From positions 96,073 to 160,072 of the forward strand of contig CANLZY010000010.1 in NCBI GenBank assembly GCA_947495685.1: DNA of 64,000 bases. Direction: 5' to 3'. A program made the position numbers and the translations under genes. Origin of the DNA: an uncultured Tropicimonas sp. (lineage in GTDB: Bacteria > Pseudomonadota > Alphaproteobacteria > Rhodobacterales > Rhodobacteraceae). Below the pieces are notes generated by a model. The model saw only the letters and a program-made list of their open reading frames with translations. It did not search any database and was not told the DNA's origin. Shown piece after piece: positions 27,361 through 36,302 of the stretch (position 1 is its first letter; every line of letters starts with the position of its first letter).

Positions 27361-28881
27361 ATGAAAGACCCCACGCCCGTTCTGTCGCTTCGCGGCATGG
27401 TAAAGCGCTTCGGCCCCGTTGTTGCGGCCGACCATATCGACCTTGACCTCAATCGCGGCGAGGTGCTGGCCCTTCTGGGCGAAAACGGCGCCGGCAAGAC
27501 CACGTTGATGAACATGCTGTTCGGGCAATACACGCCCGACGCTGGCAGCGTGCATGTCTGGGACGAGCACGGCGTTGAACATATCCTGCCGTCGGGCCAA
27601 CCGCAGGCCGCCATCGAAGCGCGGATCGGCATGGTGCACCAGCATTTCACCTTGGCCGAGAACCTCTCGGTCGTCGACAACATCCTTCTTGGCACCGAAC
27701 GCCTGCTACATCTGAACCGCAACCGCCGGACGGCGCGGGCCAAGCTGGAGGCGCTGATGACCCATTCCGGGTTGATCGTGCCGCTTGACGCCCGGGTGCG
27801 CGATCTTTCGGTCGGGGAACGCCAGCGGGTCGAGATCCTGAAGGCGCTGTACCGCGATGTCCGCATTCTGGTGCTGGACGAACCCACGGCTGTGCTGACC
27901 CCGCAAGAGGCCGACATGCTGTTCACCTCGGTCCGCTCAATGGTGGCAAACGGGCTCTCGGTGATCTTCATCTCGCACAAGCTGCGAGAAGTACTGGCCT
28001 TTTCTGACCGGATTGCCGTTCTGCGGCACGGCGCAAAGATGGGCGAGATGACAACCGAGGAGGCAGACACCCGCTCGATCATCCGCATGATGATCGGCGA
28101 GGAACACGATATGCCCGAACGTATTCCTGGCACACCGCAAGACGTTGTCCTGAGTCTGGACGCCATCACGGTGACACCGGGCAAGGACGGTCGCGGGGTG
28201 ACCAACATCGACCTGGACCTGCGGCGCGGCGAGATCATCGGCATCGCCGGGGTTTCCGGCAACGGTCAGAGCGCCCTGGCACGGGTGCTGTCCGGCCTGC
28301 TGGTGCCCGACGGCGGCACGCTGGAGATCGCCGGGAAGCGGATCGACCGGCTGACCCCGGGCAAGGCGCTCGCCCAAGGCATCGGACGCATCCCCGAGGA
28401 CCGCCACCACGACGGCATCATCGCCGCGCTGAGTGTCGCCGAAAACCTGGTGATCGAACGGCTGGATGCGCCGGATGTGCAGCGCGCCGGCTTCCTGCGC
28501 CGGGATGCCATCGCCAGCCACGCCGAGGCATTGTGCACCGCCTATGACGTGCGCGGCCCCGGCATCGCCGCCAATTCCGCGCTGCTGTCAGGCGGCAATA
28601 TCCAGAAACTGATCCTCGCCCGCGTGCTGGAGACCCATCCCGACGTGATCCTGGCAAACCAGCCGACCCGCGGCCTCGATTTCCGCGCCGCCTCCGAGGT
28701 CAGCCGCCGCCTGATCGAGGCGCGCGACAGGGGCGCGGGCGTGATCCTGATTTCGGAAGACCTCGACGAGGTGCTGTCGCTGGCCGACCGGGTGCTGGTG
28801 ATGCATGGTGGGCAGCTGACCGAAACCGCCAGCCGGGACCGCTCGGCCATCGGCCAACTCATGGCAGGACAGGCCGCATGA
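27361..28881 (+). CDS. nucleoside-type ABC transporter, double ATP-binding protein
   Basis: 506 residues with two ABC domains in tandem, as in sugar/nucleoside (RbsA/YufO-like) importers. Domain 1 has Walker A GENGAGKTT near residue 40, signature LSVGERQRVEILKAL and Walker B LVLDEPT. Domain 2 has the degenerate Walker A GVSGNGQSAL and signature LLSGGNIQKLILARVL. Such asymmetry is normal for the family. It energises the two permeases encoded next, and its stop overlaps the first permease start as ATGA. Confidence 0.93.
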   Translation: MKDPTPVLSLRGMVKRFGPVVAADHIDLDLNRGEVLALLGENGAGKTTLMNMLFGQYTPDAGSVHVWDEHGVEHILPSGQPQAAIEARIGMVHQHFTLAENLSVVDNILLGTERLLHLNRNRRTARAKLEALMTHSGLIVPLDARVRDLSVGERQRVEILKALYRDVRILVLDEPTAVLTPQEADMLFTSVRSMVANGLSVIFISHKLREVLAFSDRIAVLRHGAKMGEMTTEEADTRSIIRMMIGEEHDMPERIPGTPQDVVLSLDAITVTPGKDGRGVTNIDLDLRRGEIIGIAGVSGNGQSALARVLSGLLVPDGGTLEIAGKRIDRLTPGKALAQGIGRIPEDRHHDGIIAALSVAENLVIERLDAPDVQRAGFLRRDAIASHAEALCTAYDVRGPGIAANSALLSGGNIQKLILARVLETHPDVILANQPTRGLDFRAASEVSRRLIEARDRGAGVILISEDLDEVLSLADRVLVMHGGQLTETASRDRSAIGQLMAGQAA

Positions 28882-29948
28882 TCGAGATCGTCCCCCGCGA
28901 ACAACCTTCCCGCCTGCTGACATCGGGTATTCCCATTCTGGCCGCCGTCGCCGCGCTGGCGCTGGCTGCCATCCCGCTGGCCTTTGCCGGGGCGCCGATC
29001 ATCGAAGCCTACGGCCAGATGTTCACCGGCGTTTTCGGCTCCCTGTTTTCCTTCACCGAGATGCTGACCCGCGCCACGCCGCTGATCTTCACCGGGCTGG
29101 CCGCCGCCGTCGCCTTCAAGGCCAAGCTCTGGAACATCGGTGGCGAGGGGCAGCTGTACCTGGGCGCCATGGCGGCGGTCTGGGTCGGATCGGGCATGAT
29201 CGACGGGCCGCCGATCCTGATGGTCCCGCTGGTCCTTCTGGCCGGGATGATCGCGGGCGGGCTCGGGATGCTCGGCCCGGCGGTTCTCAAGACCCGGTTC
29301 GGTGCCGACGAGGTGGTGACCTCGCTGCTGCTCAACTTCATCATCCTGATCTTCGTCCAGATGATGCTCGAAGGCCCGCTCAAGGACCCGATGAGCCTTG
29401 GCTGGCCGCAATCGGAGCCGATCATCGACAGCGCCACCCTGCCGAAACTGATCGCCAAGATGCGCCTGCACGCGGGCTTCCTGCTGGCCATCGCCACAGC
29501 CATCGTCGCCTATGTGATCATGGCGATGACCGTCTGGGGCCTGAAGGTGCGTGCGGTGGGCGAAAACGCCGCCGCCGCACGCCACGCGGGCATCCCGGTG
29601 CGACGGGTCTTCCTGTCGGTGGCCTTCGCCTCGGGCGCGCTGGCCGGTCTGGCCGGGGTCAGCGAGGTCGCGGGTCTCAGGGGATACCTCACCGCCGACC
29701 TGTCGCCCGGTTTCGGGTACACCGGCATCGTCGTGGCGATGCTGGCCGGGTTGTCGCCACTGGGTGTGGTGCTGGCCGCACTCTACATTGCCTCGGTCTT
29801 TGTCGGCACCGACAGCATGAGCCGGGCAATGGGCGTGTCGAGCTTCCTCGCCGACCTGACGGTCTCGATGTCGCTGATCTGTGTCCTGCTCGGGGGGTTC
29901 TTCGCGCGCTTCCGCATCCGACGCATCACCCGGGGAGAGGACGCATGA
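28878..29948 (+). CDS. ABC transporter permease, nucleoside type (first)
   Basis: 356 residues, about nine membrane helices, of the BPD-transp-2 (RbsC/YufP-like) permease family. Clear markers are LIFTGLAAAVAFKAKLWNIG, GEGQLYLGAMAA and the cytoplasmic coupling region GLKVRAVGENAAAARHAGI. It overlaps the ATPase gene and the second permease gene by 4 bp each (ATGA), so the three are translationally coupled. Confidence 0.93.
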   Translation: MIEIVPREQPSRLLTSGIPILAAVAALALAAIPLAFAGAPIIEAYGQMFTGVFGSLFSFTEMLTRATPLIFTGLAAAVAFKAKLWNIGGEGQLYLGAMAAVWVGSGMIDGPPILMVPLVLLAGMIAGGLGMLGPAVLKTRFGADEVVTSLLLNFIILIFVQMMLEGPLKDPMSLGWPQSEPIIDSATLPKLIAKMRLHAGFLLAIATAIVAYVIMAMTVWGLKVRAVGENAAAARHAGIPVRRVFLSVAFASGALAGLAGVSEVAGLRGYLTADLSPGFGYTGIVVAMLAGLSPLGVVLAALYIASVFVGTDSMSRAMGVSSFLADLTVSMSLICVLLGGFFARFRIRRITRGEDA

Positions 29949-30889
29949 TGGACATCCTGCAGATCTTCCTCTCCGACAACTTCTGGGCCGCTTCGTTGCG
30001 CATCGCCACGCCGCTGATCTTTGGCGTGCTGGGGGCGCTTCTCTGCGAACGCTCCGGGGTGCTGAACCTCGGCATCGAAGGCATCTTCGTCGTCGGTGCC
30101 ATGATGGGCTGGCTGATCGCCTACCTCACCGGCAGCCTCTGGCTCGGCGTCATGGCGGCCGCGCTCTCGGGCGCCCTGTTCGGCGTGTTCCACGCGGTGC
30201 TGACGGTGCCCCTGGGCCTGTCCCAACACGTCTCGGGCCTCGGGATAACGATGTTCGCCACGGCACTGATGTCGTTTTCCTACCGCACGGCCTTCCCGCA
30301 AGTGTCCTCTCCGCCACGGATCGAACCGTTCCGCGCGCTCGACATCCCCGTGCTGTCCGATCTGCCCTTCGTCGGCCCTGTCCTGTTCCAGCAGACCGCC
30401 ATGACCTGGCTCGCCCTTGGGTTGGTGGCCGTGGTCTGGTGGGTGATGGAACGCACGGCGCTTGGGGTCGCCATCAAGGCCGTGGGCGACAACCCCGACG
30501 CGGTCAACGCGCAGGGCCTGTCGGTCATCCGGCTGCGCATGGGCGCTGTCATCGCAGGCTCGGCCCTGATGGCCCTTGGCGGGGCCTTTCTCACCATGTC
30601 GGCCTTCGACGCCTTCTTCTTCGGCATGGTCAACGGGCGCGGCTGGATCTGCATCGCACTGGTGATCTTTGCCAGCTGGCAACCGGGCAAGGCCCTGCTG
30701 GGCGCGCTGCTCTTTGGCATGTTCGACGCCCTGCAGGTCCGCCTTCAAACCGAAGCCGGCGCACTGATCCCGGGCCAGGTCTTCCTGATGGTGCCCTATG
30801 TTCTGTCCATCGTCGCCCTCATCCTCGCCGCGCGAAAGGCCGACTACCCGCGCGCGCTCCTGAAACCCTGGTTCAAGGGGCAGCGCTGA
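29945..30889 (+). CDS. ABC transporter permease, nucleoside type (second)
   Basis: 314 residues, about eight membrane helices, YufQ-like partner of the preceding permease. Markers include LLCERSGVLNLGIEGIFVVG and the coupling segment ALGVAIKAVGDNPDAVNAQG. Two adjacent ATGs (29945 and 29948) are possible starts; the first overlaps the upstream stop. The gene downstream is a cytosine-deaminase-like enzyme, supporting a nucleobase or nucleoside cargo. Confidence 0.93.
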   Translation: MMDILQIFLSDNFWAASLRIATPLIFGVLGALLCERSGVLNLGIEGIFVVGAMMGWLIAYLTGSLWLGVMAAALSGALFGVFHAVLTVPLGLSQHVSGLGITMFATALMSFSYRTAFPQVSSPPRIEPFRALDIPVLSDLPFVGPVLFQQTAMTWLALGLVAVVWWVMERTALGVAIKAVGDNPDAVNAQGLSVIRLRMGAVIAGSALMALGGAFLTMSAFDAFFFGMVNGRGWICIALVIFASWQPGKALLGALLFGMFDALQVRLQTEAGALIPGQVFLMVPYVLSIVALILAARKADYPRALLKPWFKGQR

Positions 30890-31031
30890 GCCATGATTGT
30901 CGCACGGCCAGACCTGTTCTTCTTGGTGGGAGTACCAGCGGGAGGAGGTCCGAAGCCCCTCCGCAGCGGCGCGCAGACGGCCCTGCCCTGCACCCACCAC
31001 TCCGGATCCCACGCCTGCATCGGAACCTGAC

Positions 31032-32306
31032 ATGCTCGACCTCCTGATCAAGAACGCCACCCTTCCCGACGGCACCACGGATACCGACATCGCCTGTCGG
31101 AACGGCACGATCACCGCCGTCGAACCGGGCATCACCGCCGAGGCCGCACGGGTGATCGACGCCACCGGGCGCCTCGTCTCGCCGCCCTTCATCGATCCGC
31201 ATTTCCATATGGACGCAACCCTGTCGCTGGGAACCCCCCGAATGAATGTGTCGGGCACCCTGCTCGAAGGCATCGCCCTCTGGGGAGAGTTGAAGCAGAT
31301 CCAGAGCGTTGACGACATCGTCACCCGCGCCTTGCGCTATTGCGATATTGCCGTGTCGATGGGTATCGGCGCGATCCGCAGCCATGTCGATACCTGCGAC
31401 GACAGCCTAACCGGCGTGCAGGCGCTGTTGCAGGTGCGCGAACAGGTCAGGGACTACATCGACCTGCAACTGGTCGCCTTTCCGCAAGACGGTGTGTTGC
31501 GCGACCCGACAGCGATGCAGAACACGCTGCGCGCGCTCGACATGGGCGTCGATGTCGTCGGCGGCATCCCGCATTTCGAACGGACGATGGAGGACGGTGC
31601 GCGCTCTGTCCGCGTCCTGTGCGAGATCGCGGCCGAACGCGGGCTGATGGTCGACATGCATTGCGACGAGAGCGACGATCCGCAGTCGCGCCACGTCGAA
31701 ACCCTCGCCTGCGAGACCCAGCGACTTGGCCTTCAGGGGCGCGTTGCCGGCTCGCACCTGACCTCGATGCACTCGATGGACAACTACTACGTCTCCAAGC
31801 TGATCGCGTTGATGGCCGAAAGCGAGATGCGGGTGATCCCGAACCCGCTGATCAACATCATGCTGCAGGGGCGGCACGACACCTATCCCAAGCGCCGTGG
31901 CCAGACCCGCGTGCGGGAACTGCGCGATGCAGGCATGACCGTAGGCTTTGGATCCGACTGCGTGAAGGATCCGTGGTACTCCATGGGTCGCGCCGACATG
32001 CTGGACGTGGCCGCGATGGGGTTGCATGTCGGACAGCTGTCCAGCCGCGAGGACATGGCATGGTGCTTTGATGCCGTGACGGTCAATTCCGCCCGCATCA
32101 TGGGGTTGGAGGGCTATGGCGTCAGCCGGGGCTGCAAGGCGAACGTCGTCATCCTGCAGGCCCCCGACCCGATCGAGGCGATCCGCCTGCGGGCCACGCG
32201 CCTGACAGTCGTGCGCCACGGCAAGATCATCTCCGAGACCCCGGAAGCGACCGCCGCACTGACCCTGCCCGGGCGCCCGGGCACGCTGGACCCCGGCGCG
32301 ACCTGA
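31032..32306 (+). CDS. cytosine-deaminase-like amidohydrolase
   Basis: 424-residue metal-dependent hydrolase close to E. coli CodA in length and layout. Metal/active-site motifs in order are DPHFHMD (His57, His59), DMHCDESDD with the catalytic Glu, GSHLTSMHSMDNYY with the third His, and GFGSDCVKDPWYSMG with the metal-binding Asp. CodA converts cytosine to uracil, and related enzymes act on isoguanine or modified pyrimidines. Here HDD of CodA is SDC, so specificity is uncertain. The start at 31032 matches the family N-terminus. Linkage to a BMP-type transporter suggests salvage of imported nucleobases or nucleosides. Confidence 0.8.
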   Translation: MLDLLIKNATLPDGTTDTDIACRNGTITAVEPGITAEAARVIDATGRLVSPPFIDPHFHMDATLSLGTPRMNVSGTLLEGIALWGELKQIQSVDDIVTRALRYCDIAVSMGIGAIRSHVDTCDDSLTGVQALLQVREQVRDYIDLQLVAFPQDGVLRDPTAMQNTLRALDMGVDVVGGIPHFERTMEDGARSVRVLCEIAAERGLMVDMHCDESDDPQSRHVETLACETQRLGLQGRVAGSHLTSMHSMDNYYVSKLIALMAESEMRVIPNPLINIMLQGRHDTYPKRRGQTRVRELRDAGMTVGFGSDCVKDPWYSMGRADMLDVAAMGLHVGQLSSREDMAWCFDAVTVNSARIMGLEGYGVSRGCKANVVILQAPDPIEAIRLRATRLTVVRHGKIISETPEATAALTLPGRPGTLDPGAT

Positions 32307-32540
32307 TCCCCGCCACCGGTCTTCGGGCTCGCACCGCACCGTCTGGTGATCCGGCCTGCCGGATCCGGACCGGCACGCGAGGGCCGCGCGGGCGCGGCAG
32401 AGATACATGAAATCCGGGCGAAAATTCATATTTCCGCCACACCCCTGCCGTGTGCTTTCCCGGCGGGCCGGATTGGGTGCGCTCATGATGCGGGGTCTTG
32501 CAATTGCTGAGTCCCGACATGGGACATCACGGAGCAAGAC

Positions 32541-34025
32541 ATGCTGGAAACCTTCAACAACGATCAGATTTCCGATCAATTGGTCACCGGGTACTGGACG
32601 GAGTCCGGGTCGGTTCCCCATGATTTCGGGTTCGACCTGAACGACGGGGTACAGACGCTCCACGTCGACTATTCGGCCCTCGACAGCTGGGGGCAATCCT
32701 TTGCCACCCAGGCGCTCGACATCTGGTCGGCGGTATCCGGCATCCGGTTTTCGAGCGATGTTCCCGCGGCCGAGTCGGTCGACATCAGCTTTGACGACAC
32801 CCGCAGCGGTGCAAGTTGCTCCTACTCCTACACCTCCTCCTGGCTCGGCACCCAGACCACCCGGACATCGATCAATTTCGAGCCCGGTTTCGGCAATGGC
32901 GAGACCGGCGAGGTCGACAGCTATTCACGGCAGGCGATGACCCATGAAATCGGCCATGCGCTCGGGTTGGGGCATCCGGGCAACTACAATTACACCGGCA
33001 CCCCGGTCGAGTACGAGGACTGGGCGAAGTTCGCCAATGACAGCTGGTCGAGCTCCATCATGTCGTATTTCTCGCAAACGGAGAACACCGAAGTCTCGGC
33101 CGACTATGCCTATCTGCTGACCCCGACCGTGGCCGACATCATCGCCATTCGCGAGATGTACGGCAGCAGCGGCACCCTGCGGGCGGGCGACACGGTCTAT
33201 GGCAACGGTTCCACTGCCGGTGACGCCTACGACCTGCTGGAGGATTACTGGCAGACCATGGTCTTCACCATCGTCGACGACGGCGGCATCGACACCATCG
33301 ACTTTTCGACCGCCTCCACCCCGCAGGACATCGATCTGACGCCCGAGGTCCTTTCAGACACCGGCAAGCTCAGCGGGAACATGTCGATTGCCCGCGGCAC
33401 CGTGATCGAGAACTTCCTGGCAGGCAGCGGCGCGGACAGGATCGCGGGCAATGACGCGAACAACCTGCTGTGTGGCAACGGCGGCAGCGACATCCTGAGC
33501 GGAGGCGCGGGCAAGGACCGTCTGGAGGGCAACGCCGGCGGAGATCGCATCTGGGGCGGGTCCGGCAACGACAGATTGAACGGCAACGCAGACCGCGACA
33601 GCCTGTACGGCGGCAAGGGCCGGGACCGTCTGTTTGGTGGGTCCGGCGCGGATGAGCTCGACGGCGATGCCGGCAACGACAAGCTCTGGGGCGCCCGCGG
33701 CGCGGATGTTCTGTCGGGGGGCGATGGCAAGGATCGTCTCGACGGCGGCAGCGGCAACGACAGCCTCACCGGCGGCGCGGGGGGGGATTGTTTTGTCTTT
33801 GGCATGGGATATGGCCGCGACACCGTTCAGGACTTTGCCGATGACATCGACACCCTGACCCTCGACAGCAACCTGTGGAACGGCGATCTGTCAGCCCAGG
33901 AGGTGCTGGATCGGTTTGCCACCCTGCGGGGCGGCGATGTGGTGCTCGATTTTGGCACCGATGAACTGCGGATCGACGGCAAGATCGACATTCAGGATCT
34001 GGTCGACGATCTAATCATTGCCTGA
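32541..34025 (+). CDS. serralysin-like M10 metalloprotease with RTX repeats
   Basis: 494-residue secreted zinc endopeptidase. The catalytic domain occupies roughly residues 1-250, with the metzincin motif HEIGHALGLGH (His135, Glu136, His139, His145) and the Met-turn SIMSYF (Met174, Tyr176 as serralysin-type ligand). Residues ~290-430 are RTX Ca2+-binding nonapeptides. The C-terminal ~60 residues, ending in hydrophobic ...DLIIA, fit a type I secretion signal. There is no N-terminal signal peptide, as expected. No inhibitor or dedicated secretion genes flank it. GGAGCAAGAC upstream supports the start. Confidence 0.93.
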   Translation: MLETFNNDQISDQLVTGYWTESGSVPHDFGFDLNDGVQTLHVDYSALDSWGQSFATQALDIWSAVSGIRFSSDVPAAESVDISFDDTRSGASCSYSYTSSWLGTQTTRTSINFEPGFGNGETGEVDSYSRQAMTHEIGHALGLGHPGNYNYTGTPVEYEDWAKFANDSWSSSIMSYFSQTENTEVSADYAYLLTPTVADIIAIREMYGSSGTLRAGDTVYGNGSTAGDAYDLLEDYWQTMVFTIVDDGGIDTIDFSTASTPQDIDLTPEVLSDTGKLSGNMSIARGTVIENFLAGSGADRIAGNDANNLLCGNGGSDILSGGAGKDRLEGNAGGDRIWGGSGNDRLNGNADRDSLYGGKGRDRLFGGSGADELDGDAGNDKLWGARGADVLSGGDGKDRLDGGSGNDSLTGGAGGDCFVFGMGYGRDTVQDFADDIDTLTLDSNLWNGDLSAQEVLDRFATLRGGDVVLDFGTDELRIDGKIDIQDLVDDLIIA

Positions 34026-34049
34026 CGCCGATGGCGGGTCGCGGGCCGA

Positions 34050-34847
34050 TCAAGCCCGCCAGCGCAACAACCGCCTTTCCACCAGCCCGATGACAGAGCT
34101 GACCACGATGCCCAACACCGACAGGATCGCAACCCCGGCAAACAACCGCTCCAGGTCATAGAGCGCCCCGGCTTCCAGAATATAGGCGCCGATGCCGTAT
34201 TCGGCGCCCAGCATCTCGGCGGCAACCAGCAGGATGATGGCGATGGCCAGCGATATCCGCAACCCCGACAGGATGCCGGGCATTGCCCCCGGCAGAACGA
34301 TCTTGCGCACGATGGACACCCAGCCGAGGCCAAAGCTCTGCCCCATGCGGATCAGCGTCCGGTCCACGTTGTCCACCGCGCCGTAGGTGGCGACCACGGT
34401 GGGGGTGAAGGTGCCAAAGGCAATCAGGGCGTATTTCGACCCCTCGTCGATGCCGAACCAGATCACGAACAATGGCAGGAGCGCGATTTTCGGGATCGGG
34501 AACAGCGCGGCCACCACCGGCACCAACCCCGAGCGCACATAGGTGAACAGCCCGATCAGGATGCCGACCGACACGCCCACGCTGACCCCGAGCGTGGCCC
34601 CGACAACCAGCCGGGTCAGTGACGGCACCAGATGCTTCATCAGCATCCCCGAGGTCCACAACTCGCCAAAGGTCTTCAACACGTCGGAGGGCCGCGGCAG
34701 GGTCAGCGACGAAATCCAGCCGGTGCGCGTGCCCCACTCGGCCAGCAACACCAGCACCGCAAAGACGACAACGCCGACCCAGCGGATCGACCGCGGGCGA
34801 AATCCTCCACCGCGAAACGGGACCTGGCGGGCGACGGCATCAGACAT
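34050..34847 (-). CDS. ABC transporter permease, NitT/TauT family
   Basis: 265-residue inner-membrane permease with about six helices (SsuC/TauC/NrtB type). The coupling motif EGSKYALIAFGTFTPTVVATY and the downstream RISLAIAIILLVAAEMLG are characteristic. It starts within the last 8 bp of the ATPase gene. The family imports nitrate, taurine, alkanesulfonates or thiamine precursors; the cargo cannot be decided here. Last gene of its operon, convergent with the protease gene. Confidence 0.92.
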   Translation of the reverse strand: MSDAVARQVPFRGGGFRPRSIRWVGVVVFAVLVLLAEWGTRTGWISSLTLPRPSDVLKTFGELWTSGMLMKHLVPSLTRLVVGATLGVSVGVSVGILIGLFTYVRSGLVPVVAALFPIPKIALLPLFVIWFGIDEGSKYALIAFGTFTPTVVATYGAVDNVDRTLIRMGQSFGLGWVSIVRKIVLPGAMPGILSGLRISLAIAIILLVAAEMLGAEYGIGAYILEAGALYDLERLFAGVAILSVLGIVVSSVIGLVERRLLRWRA

Positions 34848-35607
34848 TCAACAACTCCGCATCGGCTGCGCGGGCCTCTTCGCGCATCAGGGTCCACAGG
34901 TATTCCTGCGTTTCTTCCAGGTCGGCATCCATGTGGATGCGGTCAGCCAGCGGCTTATCCAGATGCACCACCTCGCGAATGCGCCCGGGGCGGCGTGACA
35001 GCACCGCGATGGAATGGCCCAGCCGCACGGCCTCGGCCAGGTTATGGGTGACGTAAACGGCGGTGAAAGGTTGCCGGGTCCAGAGCCCGATCAGGTCTTC
35101 CATCAACAGCTCACGTGTCTGGGCATCCAGCGCCGACAATGGTTCGTCCAGCAACATGACGGCGGGGTTCACGGCCAACGCCCTGGCGATCGCCACCCGT
35201 TGCTTCATGCCGCCCGACAGCTGCCTGGGCAACGCGTCGGCAAAGTCGGTCAGATTGGTGCGTGCCAGAACATCGGCCACGATTGCATCGGCCTGACCGG
35301 CGGCCAGTCGATGCTCTTCCAGACCCAGCCGGATGTTGCCCGCCACGCTGCGCCACGGCAGCAGGGCAAAGTCCTGGAACACATAGGTCAGCGGGTTCAG
35401 ACAGCCCTCGGGTGGTTCTCCGACCTGCTCCACGCGTCCCGCGTCCGCCTGCTCAAGCCCGCCGAGGATGCGCAACAGCGTCGACTTTCCGCAACCGGAC
35501 GGCCCGACAAGACACAGGATGCGACCGGCCGGGATTGACAGGTCGATCCCCTCCAGCACCGACATCCCGTCATAGGCGTGGCTCAGCCCCTCAGCGCGCA
35601 GATCCAA
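34840..35607 (-). CDS. ABC transporter ATP-binding protein, NitT/TauT family
   Basis: 255 residues, single ABC domain: Walker [18 protein letters not shown]-loop in YVFQDFALLPWRSV, signature LSGGMKQRVAIARAL, Walker B VMLLDEPLSALD and the H-loop VYVTHNLAEAVRLG. It pairs with the permease downstream. Its start lies inside the end of the Rossmann-protein gene (17-bp overlap). Confidence 0.93.
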   Translation of the reverse strand: MDLRAEGLSHAYDGMSVLEGIDLSIPAGRILCLVGPSGCGKSTLLRILGGLEQADAGRVEQVGEPPEGCLNPLTYVFQDFALLPWRSVAGNIRLGLEEHRLAAGQADAIVADVLARTNLTDFADALPRQLSGGMKQRVAIARALAVNPAVMLLDEPLSALDAQTRELLMEDLIGLWTRQPFTAVYVTHNLAEAVRLGHSIAVLSRRPGRIREVVHLDKPLADRIHMDADLEETQEYLWTLMREEARAADAELLNV

Positions 35608-36283
35608 CGGCGTCCCTTTCCTTCATCAATTTCAGATGGGCCCGGATATCCCGGTTTTTCCAGACACCCCGGGCGTCATGGTGCAGGGCAGCGTCAGACA
35701 TCACCGCGCCAAGGTCGTCATCGCGGATCCCGAGCGACGGGAACAGCCCGAACACCCACTCCAGCAGTTTCTTGGGATAAAACCACCCGCGATGTGGATC
35801 GGTCGGCACGATCCCTGCGGGGCGAAAGATCAGGTGATCGGACAGCCCCGAGCCGGTCACGACGGTCTCGGCCCGCCCCTTGACCAACGCAAAGACAACG
35901 CGGGATGTCTGCTCCGGCGAGGCCCCGGCGGCCCCATGCAGGCACAGACGGACCTTCGGGTTCACCCGTTCCAGCATCTCGACCAACGCCGCGAGGTAGT
36001 AGACCGTGATGGCTTCGTATTCGTCCGGCGTGACCTGGGATTGATAGACTGACAGGCACCAGTGCACGACATCCGCCGTCGCCAGAATGCCCGCCAGCGC
36101 CGTGTAATCGTTGAAATCCTTGTGCAGGATCTCGGTCAACCGCTCGTCATCGCGCTCGACCGGGCGCCGACCGATTGCAACCACCTCGCCAACAACCGGA
36201 TCGGCAAGCGCATGCTCCAGGACCTTGCCGCCGACCATGCCGGTGGCACCAAATACCACAACCATGGCCGAAACGTCCTGCAT
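35591..36283 (-). CDS. NAD(P)-binding Rossmann-fold protein in a transporter operon
   Basis: About 230 residues of an atypical short-chain dehydrogenase/epimerase-like family. The N-terminal VVFGATGMVGGKVLEHAL is a complete dinucleotide-binding GxxGxxG loop. YQSQVTPDEY and the middle region LCLHGAAGASPEQTSRVV resemble the TIP30/HTATIP2-like NAD(P)H-binding proteins. The canonical YxxxK pair is not clearly present. It sits between the binding-protein and ATPase genes with overlapping or near-overlapping ends, so it is co-transcribed with the importer and may process the imported compound. The start at 36283 is preferred; 36265 is possible. Confidence 0.65.
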   Translation of the reverse strand: MQDVSAMVVVFGATGMVGGKVLEHALADPVVGEVVAIGRRPVERDDERLTEILHKDFNDYTALAGILATADVVHWCLSVYQSQVTPDEYEAITVYYLAALVEMLERVNPKVRLCLHGAAGASPEQTSRVVFALVKGRAETVVTGSGLSDHLIFRPAGIVPTDPHRGWFYPKKLLEWVFGLFPSLGIRDDDLGAVMSDAALHHDARGVWKNRDIRAHLKLMKERDAVGSAR

Positions 36284-36302
36284 GCGCCTGCCCTGCGCCA
36301 GA

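Noticed and set aside
30897..31031. N-terminal extension of the cytosine-deaminase-like protein from a TTG codon
   Set aside because: Adds a Pro/Arg-rich stretch absent from the family; the ATG at 31032 gives the normal N-terminus.
32348..32365. hairpin GATCCGG-CCTG-CCGGATC as terminator after the deaminase gene
   Set aside because: Only 7 bp, no T-run, in a GC-rich gap; too weak to annotate.
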